This document shows positions 17,565-25,187 of a DNA stretch of 48,441 bases, one piece after another. Under the pieces are notes generated by a model. That model did no database searches. It worked only from the letters and a program-made list of their open reading frames with translations, and was not told the DNA's origin. The position numbers and the translations under genes were made by a program. Every line of letters starts with the position of its first letter. Position 1 is the first letter of the stretch. Source of the stretch: Candidatus Thermoplasmatota archaeon (lineage in GTDB: Archaea > Thermoplasmatota > SW-10-69-26 > JACQPN01 > JAIVGT01); NCBI GenBank assembly GCA_035541015.1, contig DATLFM010000110.1:1-48441 (forward strand), given 5' to 3'.

Positions 17565-18099
17565 GGGAATCACCTTCTGGAGTGGCAGTCGGGGGAGAAG
17601 CGGCGATCCGGACCTGCGAAGGACGGATCACGCGGTCGCCCACCGCGTAGCCCTTCACGATCTCGGAGAGGACCGTGCCTTCGGGCTTGTCGGAGCTCTC
17701 GCGCGCCACGGCCTCGTGCAGGAACGGGTCGAAGGGCTTGCCGACGGGATCGAGCGCCCGAAGCCCCCGCGCCTGCAGAACGGAGAGGAGGTTGCCGTGC
17801 AGGAGGGAAAGCCCGCGACGCTCGTCACCGTCGGGGAGCGTCGCGAGCGCGCGGTCGAAGTCGTCGAGGACGGGAAGGAGGTCGCGCGCAAACGACTCGA
17901 CCGCGCGACGCTCGACCTCGGCGCGCTCGCGGGCGAAGCTCTTGCGAAGGTTCTCAAGGTCGGCCTGGAGATACCGAAGCTGCGAGAGCCGGTCCTGCGC
18001 GAGCTGCTGCGCTTTGGCAAGCTCGGCTTGGAGACGGTCGGCCTCCTCCGAAGGGGCGGACGATCGCTCCGTCGCAACCGGCGGCGTCTCGCTCGACAA
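17554..18099 (-). CDS. grpE: Nucleotide exchange factor GrpE
   Basis: About 181 residues. A long N-terminal helix or coiled coil ([19 protein letters not shown] then [18 protein letters not shown]) is followed by the DnaK-binding beta domain, with the family phrase LHEAVAR and [23 protein letters not shown] near the C-terminus. No ATG or GTG is in frame at the right place; TTG 18099 gives the acidic N-terminus [13 protein letters not shown] and is my choice. GrpE releases ADP from DnaK. The gene leads grpE-dnaK-dnaJ and lies just downstream of a strong inverted repeat. Confidence 0.9.
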   Translation of the reverse strand: MSSETPPVATERSSAPSEEADRLQAELAKAQQLAQDRLSQLRYLQADLENLRKSFARERAEVERRAVESFARDLLPVLDDFDRALATLPDGDERRGLSLLHGNLLSVLQARGLRALDPVGKPFDPFLHEAVARESSDKPEGTVLSEIVKGYAVGDRVIRPSQVRIAASPPTATPEGDSHDA

Positions 18100-18112
18100 A
18101 GGGCTCCCCGAA

Positions 18113-18154
18113 GGCCGACAAAAAAAGCGGTTCCATATGAACCTTTTGTCGGGC
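18113..18154. promoter_or_regulatory. Long interrupted inverted repeat at the grpE promoter
   Basis: On the minus strand the arm GGCCCGACAAAAGGTTC is followed by ATATG and then GAACC, three or more extra bases, TTTTTTTGTCGGCC. The two arms pair over both the GGTTC/GAACC core and the outer GACAAAA/TTTTGTC part. It lies between the M14 peptidase stop (18168) and the grpE start (18099). With its run of seven T it could end M14 transcription; as a palindrome over the grpE promoter it could be a heat-shock operator. I cannot decide. Confidence 0.55.
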
Positions 18155-18167
18155 CCGCTCGGAAGCC

Positions 18168-20276
18168 CTAGGTGCGACGCCGGCGCGCCGCAACCGCCAA
18201 GGCGCCAACTGCGGCAAGCAGGATTACCGGCTCCAACCCCGGCACGCTGGCCGGCTCCTCGCCTCCGGTCGGGTTGAGCACGCCGTCGAGGAGCCCGCGC
18301 GGCTCCTGGCTTTCGACAAGCGTGAAGCCAAGCGCGTTGTAGAGCACCTGGTAGCCCGTGGCGGTTACGGCGTAGCTTGCAAGGCCGTAGGGTGGATCGT
18401 GCTCTGTCGTAGGCGGAGCCAAGAGGGCGCCGAGGAAGACGATCTCGCCCTTGCCAAGAGGAAGCGTTCCGAGGCTCGCGGCGCTTGTGGAGCCCGAGGT
18501 TCCGGCCACGGCGCCGCCGGCCGATTCGACGGCCGTGGCGGCGATCGTCCAGATGGGCGCCGAGCCGCGAAGGTCGTAGCCGATTGTGATGCCGCTGTAG
18601 AGCTCGCGGGCCAGCCCGCGCACGCCCTTTGCAAGAGCGTGGTCGCCAACGATGTTCGCATAGCCGAGGTAGCCTGTGGTTTCCTTGACCTCGTCGGCGG
18701 CGACGGCACCCAACGCGTGCGCAAGCGCGAGCGCGCCGTCCGTCACGACAAGGCGCCCGCCGGCCTCGACCCACGCCTTCATCGCAGAGACGGCGGCGGC
18801 GTTGGAAAGGAGCGATTCTGCGGCGCGGCCGCCGACGGCAAAGCGGTCGAAGTCCGATAGGCGGCCGGCGGCGACGTCGGTTGCCGAGAGACCCGCGACC
18901 GGGCCGTCGACCACGTTTGCCATGTCGGCCCAGAACTCGTTGAGATCCGCGCGGACCTTGCGTTCGAAGACGGCGGCCGAGTCCGCGAGCCCCTCGGGGG
19001 CCGCGCCCACGTCCGTGGCAAGCGGGTCGACGAGGTAGGCGAGCTTGTGCCCGTTTGCCTGCACGAGCGCGAAGATTTTCTGCTGCGCCGTCTCCACGTA
19101 GGAGCGCACGATCTCGCGCACCGTGTGTACGTGCATGTCGTTCAGGATGGCGACGTAGTTGTCGTCGAACGTGATGTGGTTGTACGCAAGCTCGAAGTCG
19201 AAGCCCTCGGCCTCGACGAACTGCGCGAAGAACTCGCCCGTCGTTCCCGAGTCCGTGTAGCCGATCGTGTCCCAGGTCGTGCCGTACTCGTTGAAGTTGC
19301 CGCCGGCCAGGCCCACGTTGGGAAGCGACGAGAACCACGGGTAGCGCTCGCTTGCCATCGCGTTTAGCCGTTCCTTCACGTTCTCGGCAAGGCGGACGTT
19401 GCGGAGGTGGCCCGTGGGCGTCTCCTGCGCCGAGGGGATAAGCGAGAGGACGAAGTGGCCCTCGCGAAGGCACGTGCCGCCCAAGAACGGCGACGTGCGC
19501 GGCAGGCATTGGATGGGCTTTCCGTACCCGGCGAACAGGATCCCGCTGTCGGCCGGGTGCAGCATGCCGTGGATGTCCGTCGCGTACATCGCGCGGCCCT
19601 TGAACTGGAGGTAGTAGGGCGCAAGGCCTGCGATCTCCGGCTCGGAGAGGGCCGGGCCGCGGCCGCCTCCCGATTGGTACCACCCCATCGAGGGGAAGTC
19701 GCGGTTCAAGTCGCGGCCGTTGCCGTTGCCGCGCGTGTAGCCCGTGTTGACGGGGTCGCCCAGGCGGTGCTCGAGCTCCTCGTGCGCCCACCCGTCCACG
19801 TTCGGGAACGTGAAGACGAGCAGGAACTGATCGAGGATCGCCGCGCGGAAGGCCTCGTCGTAGTAGTGGCCGGCCGCGAGATCCTCGATCACGCGCATGC
19901 CGCCCTCGCGTCCGCCCTTCTCGTTGCCGTGGATCGAGAGCTGGAAGATGAGGACGGGCTTCTCGTCGCGCGGCGTCGCGCTCTTGTCGTTTGTAACCTC
20001 GACCGCGACGATGGGATATTGCGCGCGACCACCCGTGGCCGTCGGGATGCCAAAGCTGCTGCCGACCTCCCTGACGACCAGAACGTCGGGGTGGGCCTTG
20101 GCAAGCTTGTCGATTCCGGCGTAGAACTCGCGGATGCCCACGAAGTCGGTCGTCTCAAGCGGCTCCGGGAAGACGCGCGAGCTTGCGCTTGCGCTTGGAA
20201 GCGGCCCCGCCTGGGAGAGCGGCACCATCGACAGGGCGATCGCGGCCGATACGGCGAGGGCAAGGACGCGCCTCAT
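18168..20276 (-). CDS. Secreted M14-family zinc carboxypeptidase with C-terminal membrane anchor
   Basis: A 702-residue exported protein. ATG 20276 gives a clean signal peptide (RRVLALAVSAAIALSMVPLSQA); a TTG 12 bases upstream is less likely. The M14 domain shows zinc ligands His116 and Glu119 (HGNE) and His236 (DIHG), plus NRDFP at 191-195. A central 300 residues look like a glutamine-amidotransferase-type or other Rossmann-like module (RLVVTDGALALAHALG), not certain. The C-terminus VPGLEPVILLAAVGALAVAARRRR resembles PGF-CTERM tails processed by archaeosortase. It trims peptides at the cell surface. Confidence 0.87.
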   Translation of the reverse strand: MRRVLALAVSAAIALSMVPLSQAGPLPSASASSRVFPEPLETTDFVGIREFYAGIDKLAKAHPDVLVVREVGSSFGIPTATGGRAQYPIVAVEVTNDKSATPRDEKPVLIFQLSIHGNEKGGREGGMRVIEDLAAGHYYDEAFRAAILDQFLLVFTFPNVDGWAHEELEHRLGDPVNTGYTRGNGNGRDLNRDFPSMGWYQSGGGRGPALSEPEIAGLAPYYLQFKGRAMYATDIHGMLHPADSGILFAGYGKPIQCLPRTSPFLGGTCLREGHFVLSLIPSAQETPTGHLRNVRLAENVKERLNAMASERYPWFSSLPNVGLAGGNFNEYGTTWDTIGYTDSGTTGEFFAQFVEAEGFDFELAYNHITFDDNYVAILNDMHVHTVREIVRSYVETAQQKIFALVQANGHKLAYLVDPLATDVGAAPEGLADSAAVFERKVRADLNEFWADMANVVDGPVAGLSATDVAAGRLSDFDRFAVGGRAAESLLSNAAAVSAMKAWVEAGGRLVVTDGALALAHALGAVAADEVKETTGYLGYANIVGDHALAKGVRGLARELYSGITIGYDLRGSAPIWTIAATAVESAGGAVAGTSGSTSAASLGTLPLGKGEIVFLGALLAPPTTEHDPPYGLASYAVTATGYQVLYNALGFTLVESQEPRGLLDGVLNPTGGEEPASVPGLEPVILLAAVGALAVAARRRRT

Positions 20277-20413
20277 GAGAAGCCTCAAGTCCGCCGACTC
20301 TGGACGATGCTATTTCAGGTTTGTGGTGGGCCTGTTGGTCAAGAGCGCCTCGCCCAACGCTTGCGCGGCCGCCCCCAAGACGCACCGGGCCCGTCCGTGC
20401 ATGCCTCGGAGCA

Positions 20414-20422
20414 GGTTTAAGC
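20414..20422 (+). promoter_or_regulatory. TATA-like box before the 20445/20624 gene pair
   Basis: GTTTAAGCC lies about 28 bp before GTG 20445. That makes GTG 20445 a better leaderless start than GTG 20427, which would sit upstream of the predicted transcript start. Confidence 0.45.
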
Positions 20423-20444
20423 CGACGTGCGCGCGTGGCGCGGC

Positions 20445-20627
20445 GTGCTGCCCGTCTTCGACGTCTTGTCGCCCGAGACGCTCAACGTGGCAAGCGGCCT
20501 CCTCGCGGCCTCGCATCTTGCGCTCACGGGGCGTGCCAAGCGGCTTGGCACCGGCGCCCGCCGGAACATGGAGATGCGCCGCGAGGTGAAGCGTGACGAG
20601 CCTGGGGCGCCGGAGGCGACGCCGTGA
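20445..20627 (+). CDS. Truncated relative of the membrane sensor-like family (one helix)
   Basis: About 60 residues from GTG 20445 (66 from GTG 20427). The stretch ETLNVASGLLAASHLALTGRAKR aligns with the first helix of paralogue 2 (SILNAASGALLVALGVFVAS-KPR). After this helix the sequence turns basic and hydrophilic (GARRNMEMRREVKRDE). The stop overlaps the next start as GTGA, so it is coupled to the full paralogue at 20624. It may be a decayed gene end or a retained small subunit; the intact coupling slightly favours expression. Confidence 0.5.
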   Translation: MLPVFDVLSPETLNVASGLLAASHLALTGRAKRLGTGARRNMEMRREVKRDEPGAPEATP

Positions 20628-21877
20628 GCCTCAACCTTGGCGCGGGCGCGCTTGCAAGCGTCGCGGGGGCCCTTCTCATGGTCGGGCTGGGCCTTGCGGT
20701 CCTCCGGGTCCGGCCGCGCCGTCGGGAGAACGTGGCCTTCGCGGCCTTTGCCATGGCCTTTGGCGGCGGGTTCGTGCCGGTCAACCTGTTCACGCCCGAC
20801 GATCCGGTGATGGCCCATGCAGCCATGCTCGCCGCGCTGCTGTTCACCGCGGCAGCGGTTGCGCTTGCGTTCCTGGGCCGCTTGTTCCCCGTGCCGTTGG
20901 CCGTCGGCGAGTGGAAACTTGCTGTCCCAGCCGCCGCCGTGGGCGCCGCCGCGGCCGTGCGCGTGCCCCTTGTTGCGCTTCCTTCGCTGGACCCCGCCCT
21001 GCACGGTCTTCCGTTTGTCCTGGGCATCGTCGCGCTTGGGATCAGCCACGGCGCCGGGCTTGCGTTCCTGCTGTTCCTCGGGCTCCGCTTCCCGCGGTAC
21101 GCGTCGGATCCGCGAATCGCAAGTCAGTTCGCCCTGGCAAGCGCCGGGATCGGTATCCTGCCGGCCTTTGCGCTTGGTTCCTCCCTGCGGCAGATCACGA
21201 CGGTCGAGACTGCGCCCACGGACCCGATGCTCGCAGCTGCGGGATTTGGCATCCTCTTGCTGCTTGCGGGCATGTGGCTTTGGAATGCAGCCGTTGCCGC
21301 CCGGCCGGCGGCGGCCCGAAACGTCGCTTGGTTTCTTCTCGTCGTGGCGCTTCTCGGACTTGTCTCGGCCTCCTTCAATCTCGTGGGCGCGGCCGGCGTC
21401 GCGCGAATGGCAACGGTGGCGCTTCTGGCCTACGCCATCCTGCGCCATCAGCTCCTTGGCATCGACGTCACGCTTCGTTGGGGGCTTGGCAAGACCACAG
21501 CGGCGGCCATCTTCATCACCGTCTTTTTCCTCGTGAGCGAGGCCGCGCAGGTTCTCTTTCGCGAGGAGGGCAACGAATACTTCGGCATCCTGGCGGCGGG
21601 GCTCCTCGTCTTCGCGATCGCGCCGCTCATGCAATTTGCGGATCGGGTCGCGCAGGCGGCCGTGCCGATCGGAGCCGCCGATCCGCGGCCCTCGCGCGAG
21701 GAGGCCTACCGTCGCGCGGTGCGCCTTGCGCTGCGAGGCGGGATCACGCGCGAGGAGGAGCTTTCCCTTGCGATGCTCGCGCGCGAGCTTGGCATCGACG
21801 CGCACCGGGCGCTCACGCTCCGCCACGAGGTGGAGGAAGCCCGATCGGGCGCAACGCATGAGAAGGCGGTGGCGTGA
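20624..21877 (+). CDS. Polytopic membrane sensor-like protein, paralogue 4
   Basis: A 417-residue member of the family at 9462-13491, about 7 kb away from the others. It has around 10 hydrophobic helices, the phrase YAILRHQLLGIDVTLRWGLG near residue 268, VFFLVSEAAQVLFREEGNEYFGI, and a tail domain (EEAYRRAVRLALRGGITREEELSLAMLARELGID). The 5' half is again unlike the other paralogues. GTG 20624 and the 3' end (GTGA at 21874) overlap flanking small genes, giving a three-gene operon. Function unknown. Confidence 0.75.
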   Translation: MSLNLGAGALASVAGALLMVGLGLAVLRVRPRRRENVAFAAFAMAFGGGFVPVNLFTPDDPVMAHAAMLAALLFTAAAVALAFLGRLFPVPLAVGEWKLAVPAAAVGAAAAVRVPLVALPSLDPALHGLPFVLGIVALGISHGAGLAFLLFLGLRFPRYASDPRIASQFALASAGIGILPAFALGSSLRQITTVETAPTDPMLAAAGFGILLLLAGMWLWNAAVAARPAAARNVAWFLLVVALLGLVSASFNLVGAAGVARMATVALLAYAILRHQLLGIDVTLRWGLGKTTAAAIFITVFFLVSEAAQVLFREEGNEYFGILAAGLLVFAIAPLMQFADRVAQAAVPIGAADPRPSREEAYRRAVRLALRGGITREEELSLAMLARELGIDAHRALTLRHEVEEARSGATHEKAVA

Positions 21878-22095
21878 GCCTCTTGTGGAACCCGTGGGCG
21901 ATCCCGGGACTCTTGGGCGCCGCCTTGTTTGTGGCCTCGGCCGCCATCCTCTACTTCACGGCCCCGCAGCGGCGCTTGAACCGCATGGCAAGCGTCATGC
22001 TCTATGTGAACGGCTTCCACGTGCTCGCTTCCGGCAGCGTCTCGCTCGTCCTGTTCACCGATGCCGCAAGCGCAGGCGCCGCGGTTGGGACCTGA
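21874..22095 (+). CDS. Small two-helix membrane protein, N-terminal fragment of the sensor-like family
   Basis: A 73-residue protein with two hydrophobic helices (IPGLLGAALFVASAAILYF and SVMLYVNGFHVLASGSVSLVLF) joined by a basic loop (PQRRLNR). This is the layout of the first two helices of the four full paralogues (FGLFVASVRPR then FLFAFGAAVSC). GTG 21874 overlaps the stop of paralogue 4. It ends where a third helix would begin, so it is either a truncated copy or a small partner protein. A T-rich tract (CCTTTTTCTCTCCCC, about 22106-22120) follows and probably ends the transcript. Confidence 0.55.
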   Translation: MSLLWNPWAIPGLLGAALFVASAAILYFTAPQRRLNRMASVMLYVNGFHVLASGSVSLVLFTDAASAGAAVGT

Positions 22096-22140
22096 ACGCA
22101 TCGGAACCTTTTTCTCTCCCCCCGCCGGTCGGCCGCCCCA

Positions 22141-22450
22141 TGCCCTTGCGCGTGCCCGTTCTCGTCGACGCGCTCCCGGGACGGGAGGACGACGTGTGGG
22201 AGTCGCTTCCCAAGCTTCCGTCCGTCGTCGCCCGCCGCAAGCTCCAGCCGAAGTTCCGCAACTGCGAGTTCCTCGTCCTCGTGCAGGGAGACGACCCGGA
22301 CTCGGTGGCCAAGGCGGTTTCGCGCGAGCTTCGCAGCCTCACGGCGTCTCCAAGCTCGAAACGCTTCGGCGCGCCGACGACATCGATCCATCGCTTGTTC
22401 CCATCGTGCGGGAGCTCGAGCGGGAAGCCGCCGCCGCCAGCGGTCGCTGA
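22141..22450 (+). pseudogene. Lrp/AsnC RAM-like ligand-binding protein, interrupted by a one-base frameshift
   Basis: From ATG 22141 one frame encodes VPVLVDALPGREDDVWESLPKL and continues to SRELRSL near 22338. The natural continuation, GVSKLETLRRADDIDPSLVPIVRELE, is in another frame and ends at 22450; adding one base near 22336-22342 joins them into about 102 residues. The whole resembles the stand-alone RAM domain of Lrp-type regulators (beta-alpha-beta-beta-alpha-beta), which bind amino acids or other small effectors. The gene is either recently broken or carries a sequencing error. No DNA-binding domain is present. Confidence 0.6.
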
Positions 22451-22451
22451 C

Positions 22452-22979
22452 TCAACGGGGCGCCCGCTGCGCGCTCGTGCGCACGCGCTTTGCCGCATCC
22501 CCCTGCAGGGGAGGAAACTTCGGCAACTGCGCTTCCGCGAGCTCGAGGTAATTCCGCCAGCCGTGGCGGATGCGCTCGAGGTGGTGCGGCTGCAGGAGAT
22601 GGTGCACCTTCGCCGGCACGCCCAAGGCGATGCTGCGCGGCGGGATCTTCGTCCCCTCCGAGACGACCGCGCCGGCGCCGATGAACGACTGCTCGCCGAT
22701 GTGCGCGCCCGTTGTGATGATCGCGCCCATGCCGATGGTCACCTCGTCGTCCACCGTGCACCCGTGCACGATGGCTCCGTGGCCCACCACTACGCGGTTG
22801 CCGATGCGGCAGGGCGCGCCCTCGTCCACGTGGACGACGACGTTGTCCTGGATGTTCGTCTGACGACCGATCACGATGGCCTCCGTGTCGCCCCGCAGGG
22901 TCGCGTGGTGCCAGACGGAGGTTTCGTCGCCGATGGTGACGTCGCCCGTGACGACGGCCGACGGTGCCAACCAGATCAT
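22452..22979 (-). CDS. Gamma-class carbonic anhydrase-like hexapeptide protein
   Basis: A 175-residue left-handed beta-helix protein with repeated hexapeptides (VVTGDVTIGDETSVW through EQSFIGAGAVVSEGTKI). The three zinc His of the gamma carbonic anhydrase family are at about 50, 67 and 72 (VVVHVDEG, GHGAIVHGC), and the Q-D-N-V motif precedes the first. It lacks the acidic loop of Cam and so resembles the CamH or YrdA type. It trims to a trimer with metal sites at interfaces. CO2 hydration is the likely activity, although many members of this group are untested. Confidence 0.82.
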   Translation of the reverse strand: MIWLAPSAVVTGDVTIGDETSVWHHATLRGDTEAIVIGRQTNIQDNVVVHVDEGAPCRIGNRVVVGHGAIVHGCTVDDEVTIGMGAIITTGAHIGEQSFIGAGAVVSEGTKIPPRSIALGVPAKVHHLLQPHHLERIRHGWRNYLELAEAQLPKFPPLQGDAAKRVRTSAQRAPR

Positions 22980-23010
22980 GCTGCCGCCATGCCGCGACCT
23001 CGGGAAAGCC

Positions 23011-23017
23011 TTTATCC
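23011..23017 (+). promoter_or_regulatory. TATA-like box of the HRDC gene
   Basis: TTTATCC is centred 28 bp before ATG 23042, fitting a leaderless transcript and supporting that start over in-frame codons upstream. Confidence 0.45.
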
Positions 23018-23041
23018 TCCACGCGCGGCTGGCTTTCGGGC

Positions 23042-23761
23042 ATGACCGCCGCCGCGCCCGAGCGCCCCGCCGAAGCCCAACCGTGGTGCGTCGCCTGCCT
23101 TTCGGTCTCGCCGCAGCCCAAGGCCTGCCCTGCCTGCAACGGGGAGGTCGTGCTCCTCGAGATCCACCCGCAGGCGCCCGACAACGCCAAGGTCGTCGCC
23201 GAGACGCTCCGCACCTGGCGCTCGCGCCAGGCCCGCATCCAGCGAACCGACCCGTTCATGGTGATCCCCAACCGGACGCTTGCATGCCTGGCCGGCGCCC
23301 AGCCGGAGCGCAGGGAGGCGTTGCGCACGGTCCCCGGCATCGGACCGGCCAAGGACCGGGACTACGGCTTCGTCCTCGCGCGGTACTTCGCCGAGCTGCA
23401 CGCCGGCAAGGCCGATACGCGGCCCGCGCTTGCGCGAGGCCCCATGCCCGAAGGGCTCACGACCGAGGAGGAGGCGCTCGTGGTGGATCTGCGGGAAATG
23501 GAAAAGCCGCTCCACGATCTCGCCCGGACGCACGGCCTCCCGATCGAATCCCTGCTCGCGCGCATCGCCCGCCTCGTCGAGCGGGGCGTCCCGGACGTGG
23601 CACAGCGATTGTGCGCGCCCGCGGAGATCGAGTGGATTTCCGCGCACCTGGAGGCCCATCCGGGCGCAACCCCCGAGGACCTGCGGCAAGCCTTCCCGGT
23701 GTGCTCGCTTGCGGCCTGCTACCTCGTCCCGGCGCTTCTTCGGGAGGCCAAGTCCTCATGA
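23042..23761 (+). CDS. Zinc-ribbon plus HRDC-domain protein
   Basis: A 239-residue protein. Residues 16-31 form a C-x-x-C ... C-x-x-C zinc ribbon (CVAC, CPAC). Residues about 65-120 match an HRDC domain (FMVIPNRTLACLAG, VPGIGPAKDRDYG), the nucleic-acid-binding module seen at the C-terminus of RecQ helicases and RNase D. The last third (LVVDLREMEKPLHDLARTHGLPIESLLARIARLVERG) looks like the helix-turn-helix that often accompanies HRDC. No helicase or nuclease domain is present, so it is a stand-alone DNA or RNA binding protein of unknown role. Confidence 0.7.
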   Translation: MTAAAPERPAEAQPWCVACLSVSPQPKACPACNGEVVLLEIHPQAPDNAKVVAETLRTWRSRQARIQRTDPFMVIPNRTLACLAGAQPERREALRTVPGIGPAKDRDYGFVLARYFAELHAGKADTRPALARGPMPEGLTTEEEALVVDLREMEKPLHDLARTHGLPIESLLARIARLVERGVPDVAQRLCAPAEIEWISAHLEAHPGATPEDLRQAFPVCSLAACYLVPALLREAKSS

Positions 23762-23785
23762 GCCCGAAGGGCGCTTTGGGGGCCC

Positions 23786-23953
23786 GTGCCGGAACCCGTG
23801 CGGTGCCCCGTTTGCCGAAGCGACCTCGGCACGCCCGAGGAGGCGCGCGCGCTTGGCGCCTTCGTCGAGGAGCACCCCGGGCACGCCCACTTCTTTGACA
23901 GCGCGGCGTGCCGGGATGCGTTTCTTGGGAACCCGCGACGTTACCACGGCTGA
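23786..23953 (+). CDS. Small YHS/TRASH-like metal-binding protein
   Basis: A 55-residue protein from GTG 23786. It has C-P-V-C at its start, a His-rich middle (EEHPGHAHFFDSAAC) and the ending CRDAFLGNPRRYHG, which strongly resembles the C-terminal half of YHS domains (C-x-x-x-F-x-x-N-P-x-x-Y). YHS and TRASH modules bind metals such as copper or zinc and act in metal sensing or transfer. A competing frame from ATG 23758 is Arg/Pro-rich and not protein-like. It lies 24 bp after the HRDC gene. Confidence 0.6.
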   Translation: MPEPVRCPVCRSDLGTPEEARALGAFVEEHPGHAHFFDSAACRDAFLGNPRRYHG

Positions 23954-23959
23954 CGGCGC

Positions 23960-24193
23960 CTAGGGCCGCGGCTCGCGCGGCCCGTACCGCCGCTCCTCGA
24001 CGACCCTCGTGTCGTCGGGCGGGATGCGCCCGGCGGCGCTCATGATCGCCACTCCGATGATGAGCACGAGCGCCACGATGGCGATCGTGTACGGAATCCA
24101 CCGTTCGAGGCCCGTCATGAAGAACAGCATCCATGCGGCCAGGATGACCAAGCCCAAGCCCACGAGGTAAACAACCAGCCTTGCTCCGTCCAT
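23960..24193 (-). CDS. Small two-helix membrane protein A
   Basis: A 77-residue protein with two membrane helices (LVVYLVGLGLVILAAWMLFF and YTIAIVALVLIIGVAIMSA) and a charged C-terminal tail (DDTRVVEERRYGPREPRP). Its neighbour at 24295 has the same plan and clear similarity (LGLVLVILAIALLFFTTGL, LLLIVGVAVMAMA, arginine- and glutamate-rich tail), so the two are tandem paralogues. I do not recognise the family. Confidence 0.65.
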   Translation of the reverse strand: MDGARLVVYLVGLGLVILAAWMLFFMTGLERWIPYTIAIVALVLIIGVAIMSAAGRIPPDDTRVVEERRYGPREPRP

Positions 24194-24294
24194 GGGTAGC
24201 GCTCGGGCCGCCCGGACGGAAGAACGTTAGGGGTCAGAAATCGGTGGAGCGGCGGGCGTCCGGCCGCGGCCACAGACGCCCGTCCGGCAGGACT

Positions 24295-24564
24295 TCAGGG
24301 CTCCTCGCGGACGCGGCGCTCCTCGAAGCGCCGCGGCGGGCGCTCGATGTACGTCGGCCGCTCGACGTAGCGTTCGTCGACGTACGTGCGGTCGGTCGGA
24401 TAGGCGCCGACTCGATCGGCCATGGCCATGACCGCCACGCCCACGATGAGAAGCAGCGCGGCGGCCGCCACCGAGACCGGAACGAAGCGGTCGAGCCCCG
24501 TCGTAAAGAACAGCAGGGCGATCGCCAAGATCACGAGCACAAGCCCCAGTACCCACGTCGCCAT
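24295..24564 (-). CDS. Small two-helix membrane protein B (paralogue of A)
   Basis: About 89 residues from ATG 24564; ATGs at 24606 and 24579 would add a short hydrophilic lead. Two helices (TWVLGLVLVILAIALLFF and VAAAALLLIVGVAVMAM) are followed by a tail with repeated YVERPTYIERPPRR-like units. The tail pattern suggests a flexible cytoplasmic arm. It is tandem with its paralogue at 23960. Function unknown. Confidence 0.6.
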   Translation of the reverse strand: MATWVLGLVLVILAIALLFFTTGLDRFVPVSVAAAALLLIVGVAVMAMADRVGAYPTDRTYVDERYVERPTYIERPPRRFEERRVREEP

Positions 24565-24632
24565 TCGGGTGCCGTACATGACCGGGGATCGTCCGGCGGC
24601 GGCCAATCAGGGTTTGGGTACGCTCGCCGGTG

Positions 24633-25112
24633 CTACCCGCGCGCGTGGAACAAGTATCGTTCCCCGGCGTGCTCGAGCTCCTCCGGGCGCGCTTCGTTGA
24701 CCATCCGCGCGAAGTCGTCGAGGTCCTGCTGGAGAGCCCGCTCGAACGCCTTGCCCGCGCCAAGGAAGTCCCCGAGGTCGCCCAGCAGGCCGCCGGGCGG
24801 GTCGTAGTCGATTCGGACCTGGATGCGCGTCCGGCCGGGGCCAAGCGCCTCGAAGGTCACGCGGCCGCTGTGCGTCACGTCGCCCTCGGTCGTCCGCCAA
24901 CCGATCTGCCGCTGCTCGATCCAGTCCTCGTTGACGGCCGTCCATTCCTGGCGGCCCATCATGTCCACGACCCAGCGGCTGCGCCCGTCGCCGAGCTCCT
25001 GGACCTCCTTCACGTGGCGCAGGAACCGGGGGAAGTCCTCGAAATGCGCCCACATGTCCCAAGCCCTCGCGACAGAGGCGTTCACGATCGTGGAGGCGGT
25101 TTGCGTCGGCAA
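24633..25112 (-). CDS. SRPBCC-family (START-like) protein
   Basis: A 159-residue single-domain protein. It opens with the usual strand-helix of polyketide cyclase/START-like folds (STIVNASVARAWDMWAHFEDFPRFLRHVKEV) and closes with the long C-terminal helix (FERALQQDLDDFARMVNEA) that lines the hydrophobic pocket. Such proteins bind lipids or other hydrophobic ligands. The start is TTG 25112, supported by GGTGATC three bases before it, a strong anti-Shine-Dalgarno match. The ligand is unknown. Confidence 0.8.
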   Translation of the reverse strand: MPTQTASTIVNASVARAWDMWAHFEDFPRFLRHVKEVQELGDGRSRWVVDMMGRQEWTAVNEDWIEQRQIGWRTTEGDVTHSGRVTFEALGPGRTRIQVRIDYDPPGGLLGDLGDFLGAGKAFERALQQDLDDFARMVNEARPEELEHAGERYLFHARG

Positions 25113-25187
25113 GCGATCACCGGCAGGGGTACGGCCCCCGACGGGAAAGGGATTCAGGGACGGTTCCGGCGCGGCCGCTTCCGAGGC

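Noticed and set aside
17954-18217. ORF beginning near the CATATG upstream of grpE
   Set aside because: It is out of frame with the GrpE domain and its product lacks any GrpE features; the ATG belongs to the inverted repeat.
23758-23898. ORF from ATG 23758 overlapping the HRDC stop by ATGA
   Set aside because: The overlap is tempting, but the product is Arg/Pro-rich. The GTG 23786 frame has Cys pairs and a YHS-like ending.
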